This document shows positions 8,006-16,446 of a stretch of DNA of 52,434 nt, piece after piece. The stretch comes from DASPJL01 sp035628645 (GTDB taxonomy: Bacteria; Bacteroidota; Bacteroidia; Cytophagales; Cyclobacteriaceae): positions 1-52,434 of the forward strand of contig DASPJL010000090.1 in NCBI GenBank assembly GCA_035628645.1, given 5' to 3'. Position 1 is the stretch's first letter, and each line of letters starts with the position of its first letter. The position numbers were made by a program, and so were the translations under genes. The notes under the pieces were generated by a model that did no database searches, had not been told where the DNA came from, and was given only the letters and a program-made list of their open reading frames with translations.

Positions 8006-10630
8006 ATGGAGGCAAATTTTATAAATCTAGAAAAAAACTACACAGGTAAATGGCTTGTGATGTTTGGTGCATTGGTATTCTCCACAATATGTTTTTTCAA
8101 TAGCAATTCAGCGGAAGCTCAATGTACGGCAAGCGCTAACACTCAGAACTGGACTACTTTGAATTGGTCATCTTGCACCAATCCTCCTAAAACTGACGGA
8201 GGTTCATATTCTGGAAGTTATATTATTAATGGGCTTGGCAATGGAGAAGTTTTATCTGTGGATATAAACTTAACATTAACCGGGACTTTGTCCGTCAGTT
8301 CAACTGCTCATGCTACATTTCTTGTAAAGTCAGGAAAAACTTTAACAATAAACGGATCGGTAAGTATTCCTGACAATAATGTAACTTTTTATGTGGAGCC
8401 AGGAGCTTCACTTATCATTAATGGTTCTTTTAACGCCGCCGGTAAAAATGATGTGTTTGGAGGTTCCGGGACTATTAAGGCTACAACAATCAATATCGGA
8501 AAAAATGCCCAATGTTATGGCGGTGAATGTCCAACCATTATTTCCACAACTTGTTATTCAGGCGGAGACAATTTCTGTAGTAATAACGTAAATAATTGCT
8601 CTACTGCGGTTGGTGCGGCAGGTTCAATAACTGGCTCTGGTTCTGTATGTGCGGGGCGAACAGGAGTGGTTTTTGAAGTTGCATCTATAGCCAATGCAAG
8701 TACATATGACTGGTCTTTACCTGTTGGAGCAACAATTGCATCCGGTGATTATACCAATAAAATTACCGTAGACTTTGCGAGTAATGCATCGTCAGGAAAT
8801 GTAACTGTCAGAGGGGTTGCCTCTTGCGGTTCTACCGGAACCTCTTCAAGTATTTCGGTTGCTGTTTCTACAACAAATGCCTGGACAGGAGCAGTTAACA
8901 CAGAATGGAACAATGCCAATAACTGGTGCGGCGGCATTCCATCAAGTACTCAGAATGTTGTAATAAGCAGCGATTCTCCAAATATGCCTGTAATTAGTTC
9001 TGTAGCTTCTTGTAAAGATTTAACAATAAATACAGGGGCAAGTCTTACTGTAGGAAATGGAAACTTGAATGTGGCGGGTGCAAGTACGATAACCGGTGCA
9101 ATTTTCTTTAATAGCTCCGTTGCAGCAGCCACGTTCGACAATGACTTAATAATGGATGGAACCTGGACAGAAAGTGCAGTGAATAGTATCAACTTTAAAG
9201 GTAATGTCAACTTTAAAAAGACTTTTAAAGGAAAATCAGGAATTCACCACCTTACTGGAATCGGAAAAACAATTACCGTGAAGGAAAAGATAGATGTTCC
9301 ATTGTTAAATCTGAATGAATATACCTTAACAGTGGATGGTTTGGTGACCGCAACTACAAAATTTGAAGGTACTTCAAATACAAATCTTGTAATAGGTGAA
9401 AATGCAATTTTTGAAGCAGGGTTAAATTTTGTAACCGGAAAACAAACGGTCAGAGATCTAACAATAAATAAAACAGGTGATATCACTTTAGGTACACCCT
9501 TAACAGTAAAACGCAACCTGACGTTTTCTTCTTCAGGAAAAATAATTACCTCAGGTGCTGCCGTACTTACCTTAGATGTTGATGCTACTTATGCAAATGC
9601 TTCTGGCAATAGTTTTATCGAAGGGCCTGTAACTAAAATTCACGCATCTACCACGCCTTTTATTTTTCCGATTGGAGCGGACACTGTGTATAGGAGAATA
9701 GGATTTGTTACTAAAACCTCTACCACCTCTGCATTTACAGCACAATATTTTAAAGAAAGCGCACATAATGTTGCTCCCGAAGCTTCTGAAGGGCTTTACC
9801 TTAGTGACTTTGAATATTTCGATTTGCATAGAATTTCCGGTGATAGTGCAAAAGTGATTTTATACTGGGCGGCTTCAACAAATGTGAATGAAAATGGCGA
9901 TTTTCAGGATTTAAGAATAGGTCACTTTAACACTGGAGCCGGAGAATGGGAAACTTTTGAAGTTGATGTTGACGGTTCAAGTACGGTCAATTCAGGGATT
10001 ATGACCACTAAAAAATATTTAGGGAACTTTAGCCCGATGAGTGCGAAATCAGAGGTTCCCGTACTTCCTCAACCTGTGCAACTTAACAGTTTTAACATAA
10101 CAACTGGATCAGCAGGGATTCTATTGGAATGGGAGACTTCTTCCGAAACAAATAACAAAGGATTTGAAATCCAACGATCAACAGACGGATTCCAGACATT
10201 TGAAATTGTAGGGTTTGTAGACGGAAATGGTACCACCAACCATAGCGCTTACTATGAGTTTACAGATGTAAACCCTTCGGCAAGCGGAGCATATTATAGA
10301 TTAAAACAAGTGGATTATAACGGTAAATTTAAATTCAGTGTAATTAAATATGTTGCAGGAACTGACCTTTATAAAGTTGCAACAAGTTTATATCCAAATC
10401 CGACCAATGGAAATGTAGTACTGATTTTAGAAGAATCTGAAATAGCCTATCACTTAAATTACCAGATCATCTCCAGTGATGGAGTATCAAAGGTGTTAAA
10501 AAGAGAAATAAAAAATGATCAGATAAATGAGCGTTTATCTCAGGACATTTCAACCTTAAATGATGGAGTTTATACCATTATATTAAAAAATGGAAATCAA
10601 ACCCATCAACTAAAGCTTATCAAAATATAA
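8006..10630 (+). CDS. secreted T9SS cargo protein with beta-rich repeats and type A sorting domain (paralogue 1)
   Basis: An 874-residue exported protein. The signal peptide covers about residues 1-38 (GALVFSTICFFNSNSAEAQ). Residues 40-180 are Thr/Ser/Gly-rich beta repeats (SGKTLTINGS), followed by Cys-containing segments and a PKD-like region near 200-290 (GSGSVCAGRTGVVFEV). The region 295-520 is a second beta-repeat block beginning WTGAVNTEWNNANNWCGG. Near 690-785 is the fold that often precedes T9SS signals (LEWETSSETNNKGFEIQRS). The C-terminal sorting domain starts at SLYPNPTNGNVVLIL near residue 795 and ends in KLIKI. It should cross the outer membrane by type IX secretion and become surface-bound. 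Its function is unknown; the repeats suggest an adhesin or matrix protein. Confidence 0.85.
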   Translation: MEANFINLEKNYTGKWLVMFGALVFSTICFFNSNSAEAQCTASANTQNWTTLNWSSCTNPPKTDGGSYSGSYIINGLGNGEVLSVDINLTLTGTLSVSSTAHATFLVKSGKTLTINGSVSIPDNNVTFYVEPGASLIINGSFNAAGKNDVFGGSGTIKATTINIGKNAQCYGGECPTIISTTCYSGGDNFCSNNVNNCSTAVGAAGSITGSGSVCAGRTGVVFEVASIANASTYDWSLPVGATIASGDYTNKITVDFASNASSGNVTVRGVASCGSTGTSSSISVAVSTTNAWTGAVNTEWNNANNWCGGIPSSTQNVVISSDSPNMPVISSVASCKDLTINTGASLTVGNGNLNVAGASTITGAIFFNSSVAAATFDNDLIMDGTWTESAVNSINFKGNVNFKKTFKGKSGIHHLTGIGKTITVKEKIDVPLLNLNEYTLTVDGLVTATTKFEGTSNTNLVIGENAIFEAGLNFVTGKQTVRDLTINKTGDITLGTPLTVKRNLTFSSSGKIITSGAAVLTLDVDATYANASGNSFIEGPVTKIHASTTPFIFPIGADTVYRRIGFVTKTSTTSAFTAQYFKESAHNVAPEASEGLYLSDFEYFDLHRISGDSAKVILYWAASTNVNENGDFQDLRIGHFNTGAGEWETFEVDVDGSSTVNSGIMTTKKYLGNFSPMSAKSEVPVLPQPVQLNSFNITTGSAGILLEWETSSETNNKGFEIQRSTDGFQTFEIVGFVDGNGTTNHSAYYEFTDVNPSASGAYYRLKQVDYNGKFKFSVIKYVAGTDLYKVATSLYPNPTNGNVVLILEESEIAYHLNYQIISSDGVSKVLKREIKNDQINERLSQDISTLNDGVYTIILKNGNQTHQLKLIKI

Positions 10631-11012
10631 TAAACAGGTGTATAAATAAAATTTAAAAACTTAATTGTAATCTTAATCATTGTTGATCTTTAGATCTCCG
10701 TCCCCGTAGGCCGGAGATCTTTTTTTATTTGTATTCCCTCAATTATCCCTATTGTATAGGTAGATGATGATAAAAGAAGAGCATGAGCAAACTTGAAAGT
10801 ATTTAACGAAAAATTTTTACACATTCTTTAATTTATTACTTCCCAAAATGGTTTAATTTTTTCTCCAAATGGGATAGTTTAGTTTATAGAAATGACGATA
10901 TAAGGCTTGTAAAAGCCGCTTTTTTTGAAAATTTAAGCTGTTTTTAAATATTTTCTTTAACAAGCATATTTTTTGGCGTTGTCGCACACAGCGATTAAAA
11001 TGATAAAAGAAT
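10631..11012. other. 382-bp intergenic region between the two paralogues
   Basis: Apart from the intrinsic terminator at 10692-10728, no gene or strong motif is visible. The DNA upstream of the second paralogue holds TATTTTTTG near 10967, one base longer than the -7 consensus, so it may or may not be a promoter. Confidence 0.4.
10692..10728 (+). terminator. Rho-independent terminator after paralogue 1
   Basis: A 9-bp perfect stem, AGATCTCCG (10692-10700) with CGGAGATCT (10712-10720), encloses an 11-nt loop and is followed at once by seven T residues. It separates the two tandem T9SS genes, so each probably has its own promoter. Confidence 0.88.
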
Positions 11013-13523
11013 ATGCTCAACACTTCATTAAGATTACATGACAAGAAGATTGTAAGAAAGGGCTTTAGTTTTTTAATTATCTTATTCCTTTTCGTATCTA
11101 GTAAAGGTTTCGCACAATGTTCAGTAAGTGGAACAAAGAATTGGAGTTCTGGTTATAATAGTAGCTGCACAGTTTTAAATCCATCACTTAATGCGGTTTT
11201 AAATATCGATGTAAATGAGACTCTTGTTTCGTTGACTATAAATTCGGCCGGAGGATTTATATTAAGGGTGAAATCAGGAAAAACTTTAACAATCAGTGGA
11301 TCAATGTCTACTTCAGGTGGGATTACTTATGATATAGAGTCTGGTGGAAAATTGGTTATTGGAGGGGCCTTTTCAAGTTATGGTGACCATATTTTTATGG
11401 GCTTGGGAGAAATAAATATCGGAGGTGGTATTGCTACAACCAATGCAAATTGTGGTCCCAACGGATGTCCTAGAATTATTGCGCCGGGCGGCTGTTCTTC
11501 TACCTCAACTTCCTTTTGTGCAAATGTGAATGCTTGCGGTACACCAGGTGGATCAAATGTATCGGGATGTGGTTCTGTAACTTTAACCGCTACCGGAGCA
11601 AGAACCGGGGAGAATTATAAATGGTATAATGTGGCAAGCGGTGGTACCGCATTCAAAACAGACGGAAATACTTTGACAACAAGTACTACCAGAACGGTTT
11701 ATGTCGCAGTATATGCTTCGTCCCCTGCATGTGAAAGCACAACAAGGAAAGCCATGACTGCAACTGTAAACGCTACTCCCACAGTTACAGTCCCATCCAA
11801 TATGTCTGTTTGCAATGGCGCTACCATCAATGCAAATTTTTCAAGCAGTGTCGGTGGTTCGACGATATCCTGGTCCAATAACAATACAGCAATAGGGCTG
11901 GCCTCCTCAGGAACCGGAAATATTTCAGGTTTAAGAGTATCAAATTCTACCAATAGCGCAATAACTGCAACAATAACGGTAACTGCTACCAAAAATGGCT
12001 GCGGCGGTTCAAGTTCATTTACAATAACCGTAGATCCTGTAAACACCTGGTCAGGAGCGGTAGATTCCAGATGGGAGCTTTCTGGCAACTGGTGCGGAGG
12101 AGTACCCTCCTCTTCTCATAATGTAGTAATCCCGGCAGGTACGCCAAATATGCCTGTAATTACCACTGTTGCGAGGTGCAGGAATTTAACCGTGAATGCT
12201 GAGGCTTCCCTAACAATAGGAGATGGAAGTTTGACATCAGGAGGAACAACAACGTTGAATGGAACTATAGATTTGAATAGTCCTTCAAGCGTCGCCACTT
12301 TCACTGGTGATTTTATTTATAACGGAACATGGTCATCAAATGCATCTGCTTCGGTTCTTTTTAATGCAGAAGCTAAATTTTTAAAAGCCATTGAATCTTC
12401 TTCAGATTTTACAATTAATGGCTCCTTGATTTTTCCATCTTCCGGGAAAATAACCATGAAGGATGGTGCCATGCTTAAAATGGGCCAAAATGCTACTTAT
12501 ACAAATGCGGATGAAGACAGTTATGTAATAGGTAGAATGGAAAAGACCGTGACCTCCACGGCAAAGTTCATCTTTCCCATAGGCAAAGACACTTTATATC
12601 GACCACTTGCGATTGAACCTGAATTTGCTATTACGAATACTTTTGAAGCGGAATATTATATAGGGAATCCTATTAAAAAGACCGCATCAGATGAAAGTGG
12701 GATCCCGGTAGTCAGTCAGGTAGAATACTGGGATTTAAAACGAGTGTCCGGAGGAAATGCAAGAGTGACTCTGTATTGGGGTGAGAGTAGTAAGGTGAGT
12801 GAAAGTGGCGACCTTAGCTTTTTAAAGGTTGCTCATTATAATTCAGTAGGTTTTTGGGAAAATAAGGGAGGAATAGACGTTGCAGGTACCTGGAGAAAAG
12901 GAAGCGTAACCACACAAAATTATCAAACAGATTTTAGTCCTTTCACCATTGCTTCTTCTACTTTAATTCACACACTTCCTGTTCAGTACCTAAGCTTTGA
13001 CGTAAAACAGATAAACACCACAGCCATACTGACATGGGAAACAGCAGAAGAAACCAACAACAGGGGTTTTGAAGTTCAAAGGTCCCTTGATGGTTTCCAA
13101 AGTTTTGAAACAGTAGGGTTTGTGAGTAGTTCTGAAACCCAAGATTATAGTTTTACAGATGTAAAACCAATAACTGACGGCGCTTACTATAGACTAAAAC
13201 AATTGGATAGTAATGGAACTTCGCATTATAGCATAGTTAAATACATGGAAAGTTCTGAAGTAAGAATTTTTTCAACAAGTGTATATCCTAATCCCACTAC
13301 CGGTAATGTAGTTCTGATTCTGAAAGAGCCAGAGATTTCAAGGGAAATCAGTTACAGTATAATTACAACCGAGGGAGTCAATCAGGCAATAAGGAATAGG
13401 GTGAGCGAATCAGAGGTTAATCAAAGCTTATCAGAAGATATTTCCAAATTAAAAAATGGCGTGTATACTATTCAATTAAAGAATGGTGCATACCTACATT
13501 TTATAAAAGTAATTAAAATATAA
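11013..13523 (+). CDS. secreted T9SS cargo protein with type A sorting domain (paralogue 2)
   Basis: An 836-residue paralogue of the protein encoded just upstream. The signal peptide is about residues 1-34 (FLIILFLFVSSKGFAQ). It shares the N-terminal beta-repeat block (SGKTLTISGS), a block with W-C-G-G-V-P-S-S and the phrase TPNMPVITTVARCRNLT, the pre-sorting fold (LTWETAEETNNRGFEVQRS) and the sorting domain (SVYPNPTTGNVVLIL ... KVIKI). In place of part of the first protein's middle section it has an Ig-like region near 175-340 (GCGSVTLTATGARTGENYKWY). Export and surface attachment by T9SS are expected; the ligand or role is unknown. The ATG at 11013 gives a clean signal peptide. The ATG at 11038 is in another frame. 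Confidence 0.85.
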   Translation: MLNTSLRLHDKKIVRKGFSFLIILFLFVSSKGFAQCSVSGTKNWSSGYNSSCTVLNPSLNAVLNIDVNETLVSLTINSAGGFILRVKSGKTLTISGSMSTSGGITYDIESGGKLVIGGAFSSYGDHIFMGLGEINIGGGIATTNANCGPNGCPRIIAPGGCSSTSTSFCANVNACGTPGGSNVSGCGSVTLTATGARTGENYKWYNVASGGTAFKTDGNTLTTSTTRTVYVAVYASSPACESTTRKAMTATVNATPTVTVPSNMSVCNGATINANFSSSVGGSTISWSNNNTAIGLASSGTGNISGLRVSNSTNSAITATITVTATKNGCGGSSSFTITVDPVNTWSGAVDSRWELSGNWCGGVPSSSHNVVIPAGTPNMPVITTVARCRNLTVNAEASLTIGDGSLTSGGTTTLNGTIDLNSPSSVATFTGDFIYNGTWSSNASASVLFNAEAKFLKAIESSSDFTINGSLIFPSSGKITMKDGAMLKMGQNATYTNADEDSYVIGRMEKTVTSTAKFIFPIGKDTLYRPLAIEPEFAITNTFEAEYYIGNPIKKTASDESGIPVVSQVEYWDLKRVSGGNARVTLYWGESSKVSESGDLSFLKVAHYNSVGFWENKGGIDVAGTWRKGSVTTQNYQTDFSPFTIASSTLIHTLPVQYLSFDVKQINTTAILTWETAEETNNRGFEVQRSLDGFQSFETVGFVSSSETQDYSFTDVKPITDGAYYRLKQLDSNGTSHYSIVKYMESSEVRIFSTSVYPNPTTGNVVLILKEPEISREISYSIITTEGVNQAIRNRVSESEVNQSLSEDISKLKNGVYTIQLKNGAYLHFIKVIKI

Positions 13524-13846
13524 ACAACAGATAAAGTCATTATGTCAAAGACTTGGTGACTTATTATATAAATTGTAAACACTTTTAATTGTGTCTTAAT
13601 GGTGTTAATTCTGGAAGAGAATGTCCAAAAAGTATGTTTTCGTCTTACTCTTTATTTCAGTGCTTTAAGTATTTATAACAAACGACTTGAAGATCCCAAA
13701 ATTCGGAAAGCATAAATTTTAAAATTATTTTCAAAAACCTATACTATCACTAACGCCTCCACATACTTTTCTAGGCCATTAACCACTGATCTTCTTCTTC
13801 TGATTAACAAAATGCCATTTACTGACCATAATCTTGACAAGCTGGC

Positions 13847-13918
13847 TGTCCAACTTCACTAGCCAGCTTCCGGAAGTTGACTTGTGACACTAAGTAAGTT
13901 GACCAGCGAGGCTGGACA
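13847..13918. repeat. imperfect 23-bp inverted repeat
   Basis: The left arm is 13847-13869 and the right arm is 13896-13918, with 26 nt between. Read as reverse complement, the right arm matches the left at 17 of 23 positions, and the six differences are all transitions. A second, overlapping perfect pair exists within it: AAGCTGGCT at 13839-13847 with AGCCAGCTT at 13861-13869. The arms begin TGTCCA, as the end of a mobile element might. Confidence 0.6.
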
Positions 13919-13941
13919 TTTTACTTTCAGTAAGCAAACAG

Positions 13942-14020
13942 ATTTTTTTCAGTCGACGGACAAAATTTTTTCAATGGCTGGAGAAGAATTTTTTCAGTGG
14001 CTGGAAAGGATTTTTTCAGT
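13942..14020. repeat. tandem T-tract repeat, 22-23 bp units
   Basis: Units begin at 13942, 13965, 13988 and 14010. Each starts A-T(6 or 7)-CA. The two central units continue with GGCTGGA (TCAATGGCTGGAG, TCAGTGGCTGGAA); the last is cut short. The spacing of about two DNA turns would place the T-tracts on one face of the helix. Confidence 0.7.
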
Positions 14021-14086
14021 ATGAAAAATGGGAATTCTGAGGGGCTAAAAATAAAAAAAGAAAGACTGTCTTAAGCCTTCCAGAAA

Positions 14087-14215
14087 TCAGTAAGACGAAA
14101 AATGTAGTTTTTTGACAACCTCCAGGCATATGTCATCGTTGTTGACTGCTATTGCACGGTCAGAAGTTACGCTGAAGCTTTTTGGATGCCCTTTTATTTT
14201 TGGTGTCAAATTCAT
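14087..14215 (-). CDS. possible small protein, 42 residues, unknown
   Basis: An ATG at 14215 opens a 42-codon frame ending in TGA at 14087. The product begins MNLTPKIKGHPKSFSV and ends KKLHFSSY; its composition is balanced and not low-complexity, as a real small protein might be. No signal peptide, membrane segment or known motif is seen. It lies in a long intergenic region, divergent from the FAD-dependent dehydrogenase gene. It could equally be a chance frame or a remnant of a longer gene. Confidence 0.3.
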   Translation of the reverse strand: MNLTPKIKGHPKSFSVTSDRAIAVNNDDICLEVVKKLHFSSY

Positions 14216-14241
14216 TTTTATTAAATACCTTTTCATACCTC

Positions 14242-14249
14242 TATCTTTG
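14242..14249 (+). promoter_or_regulatory. -7 promoter box upstream of the FAD-dependent dehydrogenase gene
   Basis: TATCTTTG is an exact TAnnTTTG match, 30 nt before the ATG at 14280. No good -33 box was found. Confidence 0.45.
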
Positions 14250-14279
14250 CTGAAATTTTAAGGATAGATCCCTTACATT

Positions 14280-15851
14280 ATGACAAAGATAGAAATAAGT
14301 TTGCCTGCGGAAGTAGGAATGGTAGAAAAAAAATTAGATAATTTTCTTAAACAGGAATATTGCTCTCCAGATTACAAATCCTTTCAATATAAAGTTGTCC
14401 GTAGGTCAATTGACGCCAGAAGCAGGCAAATAAAAGTAAACCTATCCATAGAATTATACATAGATGAAGCGCCTCCTTTAAATCCTGAAATTTTTAATAA
14501 TTATAAGGACGTCAGGAATGCCCCTACGGCAATTATTATAGGAGCCGGTCCGGCAGGACTGTTTGCGGCATTAAGGTTAATTGAATTGGGCGTTAAACCT
14601 ATTGTTCTCGAAAGAGGAAAAGATGTACGAACCCGAAGAAGGGATTTGGCTGCGATAAATAAAGACCACGTTGTAAATCAGGACTCCAATTATTGCTTCG
14701 GAGAAGGCGGGGCAGGCACATATTCAGATGGAAAACTTTATACCAGATCAAAGAAAAGAGGCGATTTGAGGAAAGTTTTAGAGGTTTTTGTAGGTCATGG
14801 AGCAACAGAAAACATTCTTGTAGATGCGCATCCTCACATTGGTACAAACAAACTTCCGGGAGTAGTAAGCCGGCTAAGGGAATCTATTATAAAGTTCGGA
14901 GGAGAAGTACATTTTGATACCAGGGTAGTAGATATAATTATTAAAGATAAGGTGGCAACGGGCGTGGTTACGGAAAAAGGCGATAAGACAGAAGGAGAGG
15001 GGATTATTCTGGCAACCGGCCATTCAGCCCGTGACATCTTTTATCTGTTAAACGCTAAAAAAATCCTGATTGAAGCCAAGCCCTTTGCTTTAGGAGTAAG
15101 AATCGAACACCCACAGTCACTTATTGATGGTATTCAATACCATTGCGAGACAAGAAGCGCTTATTTGCCTGCATCGTCTTATGCTCTTGTGGCGCAGGTA
15201 AAGCATAAGGGTGTTGAAAAAGGAGTTTTTTCTTTTTGTATGTGTCCCGGTGGGTTTATTGTACCTGCAGCAACGGCTCCCGGTGAGGTGGTTGTAAATG
15301 GAATGTCTCCTTCAAGAAGGGATTCCAAGTTCGCAAATTCAGGGATGGTTGTAGCGGTAAATGAAAATGATCTGAAGCCTTATCAGAAGTTTGGTCCTTT
15401 GGCCGGGCTGGAATTTCAAAAGGAAATTGAACAAAGGGCATGCACACTTGCCGGAAATAATCAAACAGCGCCTGCTCAGCTGATGCTGGATTTTGTAAAT
15501 AATAAAACATCAGCAACACTTCTGGAAACCTCTTATCAACCCGGCCTTTCTTCTGTTGAAATGAGAGCGGTATTGCCGGAGAATATTTCAGAATATTTGA
15601 AAGAAGGGTTTAAAGTATTCGGACAAAAAATGCGGGGTTATTTAACCAATGAAGCGCAAATCGTTGGTGTGGAAAGCCGAACATCCTCTCCTGTAAAAAT
15701 TCCAAGAGATTCACAAACGCTGGAACATGTTCAAATAAAAAGACTTTATCCTTGCGGGGAAGGAGCAGGTTTTGCCGGTGGAATTATTTCAGCAGCAATA
15801 GATGGGGAACGTTGTGCCGAACAATTAGCGTTAAAGGTAAGTAAAATGTAA
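14280..15851 (+). CDS. FAD-dependent dehydrogenase (COG2509-like)
   Basis: This 523-residue cytosolic flavoprotein has an N-terminal domain of about 75 residues, then the FAD-binding Rossmann motif AIIIGAGPAGLFAALRL near residues 84-100 with E115 closing the dinucleotide site (VLERG). The conserved block CFGEGGAGTYSDGKLYTRSKKRG near 139-161 and the final FAD block PCGEGAGFAGGIISAAIDGE near 492-511 are typical of this uncharacterised NAD(FAD)-dependent family, which is widely conserved. The substrate is not established. It is followed 57 nt later by a CoA-binding protein gene on the same strand, so the two may form a small operon. Confidence 0.88.
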   Translation: MTKIEISLPAEVGMVEKKLDNFLKQEYCSPDYKSFQYKVVRRSIDARSRQIKVNLSIELYIDEAPPLNPEIFNNYKDVRNAPTAIIIGAGPAGLFAALRLIELGVKPIVLERGKDVRTRRRDLAAINKDHVVNQDSNYCFGEGGAGTYSDGKLYTRSKKRGDLRKVLEVFVGHGATENILVDAHPHIGTNKLPGVVSRLRESIIKFGGEVHFDTRVVDIIIKDKVATGVVTEKGDKTEGEGIILATGHSARDIFYLLNAKKILIEAKPFALGVRIEHPQSLIDGIQYHCETRSAYLPASSYALVAQVKHKGVEKGVFSFCMCPGGFIVPAATAPGEVVVNGMSPSRRDSKFANSGMVVAVNENDLKPYQKFGPLAGLEFQKEIEQRACTLAGNNQTAPAQLMLDFVNNKTSATLLETSYQPGLSSVEMRAVLPENISEYLKEGFKVFGQKMRGYLTNEAQIVGVESRTSSPVKIPRDSQTLEHVQIKRLYPCGEGAGFAGGIISAAIDGERCAEQLALKVSKM

Positions 15852-15908
15852 TGAGGAATTAGGAGTGGCAAATTCATCCTGAATTCTTCCAACAATCTTA
15901 TATCTGAT

Positions 15909-16268
15909 ATGAAAAAAACAGTGATTTTAGGGGCAACAAATGATGCTACCAGATATGCTTATAAAGCAGCAAACATGTTGAAGAAACATGGTCATCCCAT
16001 CGTTCCTGTAGGACAGAAGAAAGGGGAGGTAGCCGGAGAAACGATTCGAAATGACCAGCCTCTGGAAGAGGACGTAGATACGGTGACCATGTATGTGGGT
16101 ACCAGGAATCAGAAACCGCTTTATGACTATATCTTAAACCTTCATCCGAAAAGGATCATTTTTAATCCCGGAACAGAAAACCCTGAACTTGAGCAAATGG
16201 CTGAGGAAAAGGGAATCGAAACAGTGGAAGGTTGTACTTTGGTGATGCTTTCCGTGGGGTTGTATTAG
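15909..16268 (+). CDS. CoA-binding domain protein (COG1832-like)
   Basis: A 119-residue single-domain Rossmann protein. The glycine loop is VILGATNDATRYAYKAANML (residues 5-24); G-H-P-I-V-P-V-G follows as strand 2, and the end (PGTENPELEQMAEEKGIETVEGCTLVML) has the conserved G-C-T/P region of the CoA_binding domain also found in succinyl-CoA synthetase alpha. The stand-alone proteins bind CoA, and their role is not defined. Here it follows the FAD-dependent dehydrogenase gene and precedes gyrB. Confidence 0.88.
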   Translation: MKKTVILGATNDATRYAYKAANMLKKHGHPIVPVGQKKGEVAGETIRNDQPLEEDVDTVTMYVGTRNQKPLYDYILNLHPKRIIFNPGTENPELEQMAEEKGIETVEGCTLVMLSVGLY

Positions 16269-16417
16269 TTTTGAAATCGGTAGTTTCTTTCCCTCATTTA
16301 AGGAAATCGTGAAATAATGGATCAAAAGGTAGGTCTTCGCTTTCAATGCAGTAATGTTTTTCCTTAAATAAGCCTTTTTATGTTTGGGCTTTAGAAGGAA
16401 AAATGAATAAAAAATCG

Positions 16418-16425
16418 TATTTTTG
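16418..16425 (+). promoter_or_regulatory. -7 promoter box of gyrB; rules out an upstream TTG start
   Basis: TATTTTTG matches TAnnTTTG exactly. The TTG inside it (16423-16425) is in frame with gyrB and could be mistaken for the start, but transcription would begin downstream of it. The ATG at 16447 leaves a leader of roughly 15 nt. Confidence 0.55.
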
Positions 16426-16446
16426 GCGCTGTTTGAAACCCCATAT

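Larger units (their letters stand above)
13524..14279. other. 756-bp structured intergenic region
   Basis: This is the longest gene-poor stretch. It holds a diverged 23-bp inverted repeat (13847-13869 with 13896-13918), an array of 22-23 bp T-tract units (13942-14020), and a possible 42-codon ORF on the minus strand (14087-14215), each listed separately. The motif GGCTGGA or its complement recurs many times between 13841 and 14006. The left 300 bp show nothing notable. Confidence 0.55.

Noticed and set aside
8749..9829. Several 60-90 codon frames opposite the first T9SS gene
   Set aside because: The repeated Thr/Val/Gly codons of the real gene leave long open frames on the other strand; none has a start signal or domain.
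13942..14020. CRISPR array
   Set aside because: The units are contiguous with no unique spacers, and no cas genes are present.
16423..16446. N-terminal extension of GyrB from the TTG codon
   Set aside because: The TTG lies in a TAnnTTTG box and the added eight residues are not part of the GyrB family N-terminus.
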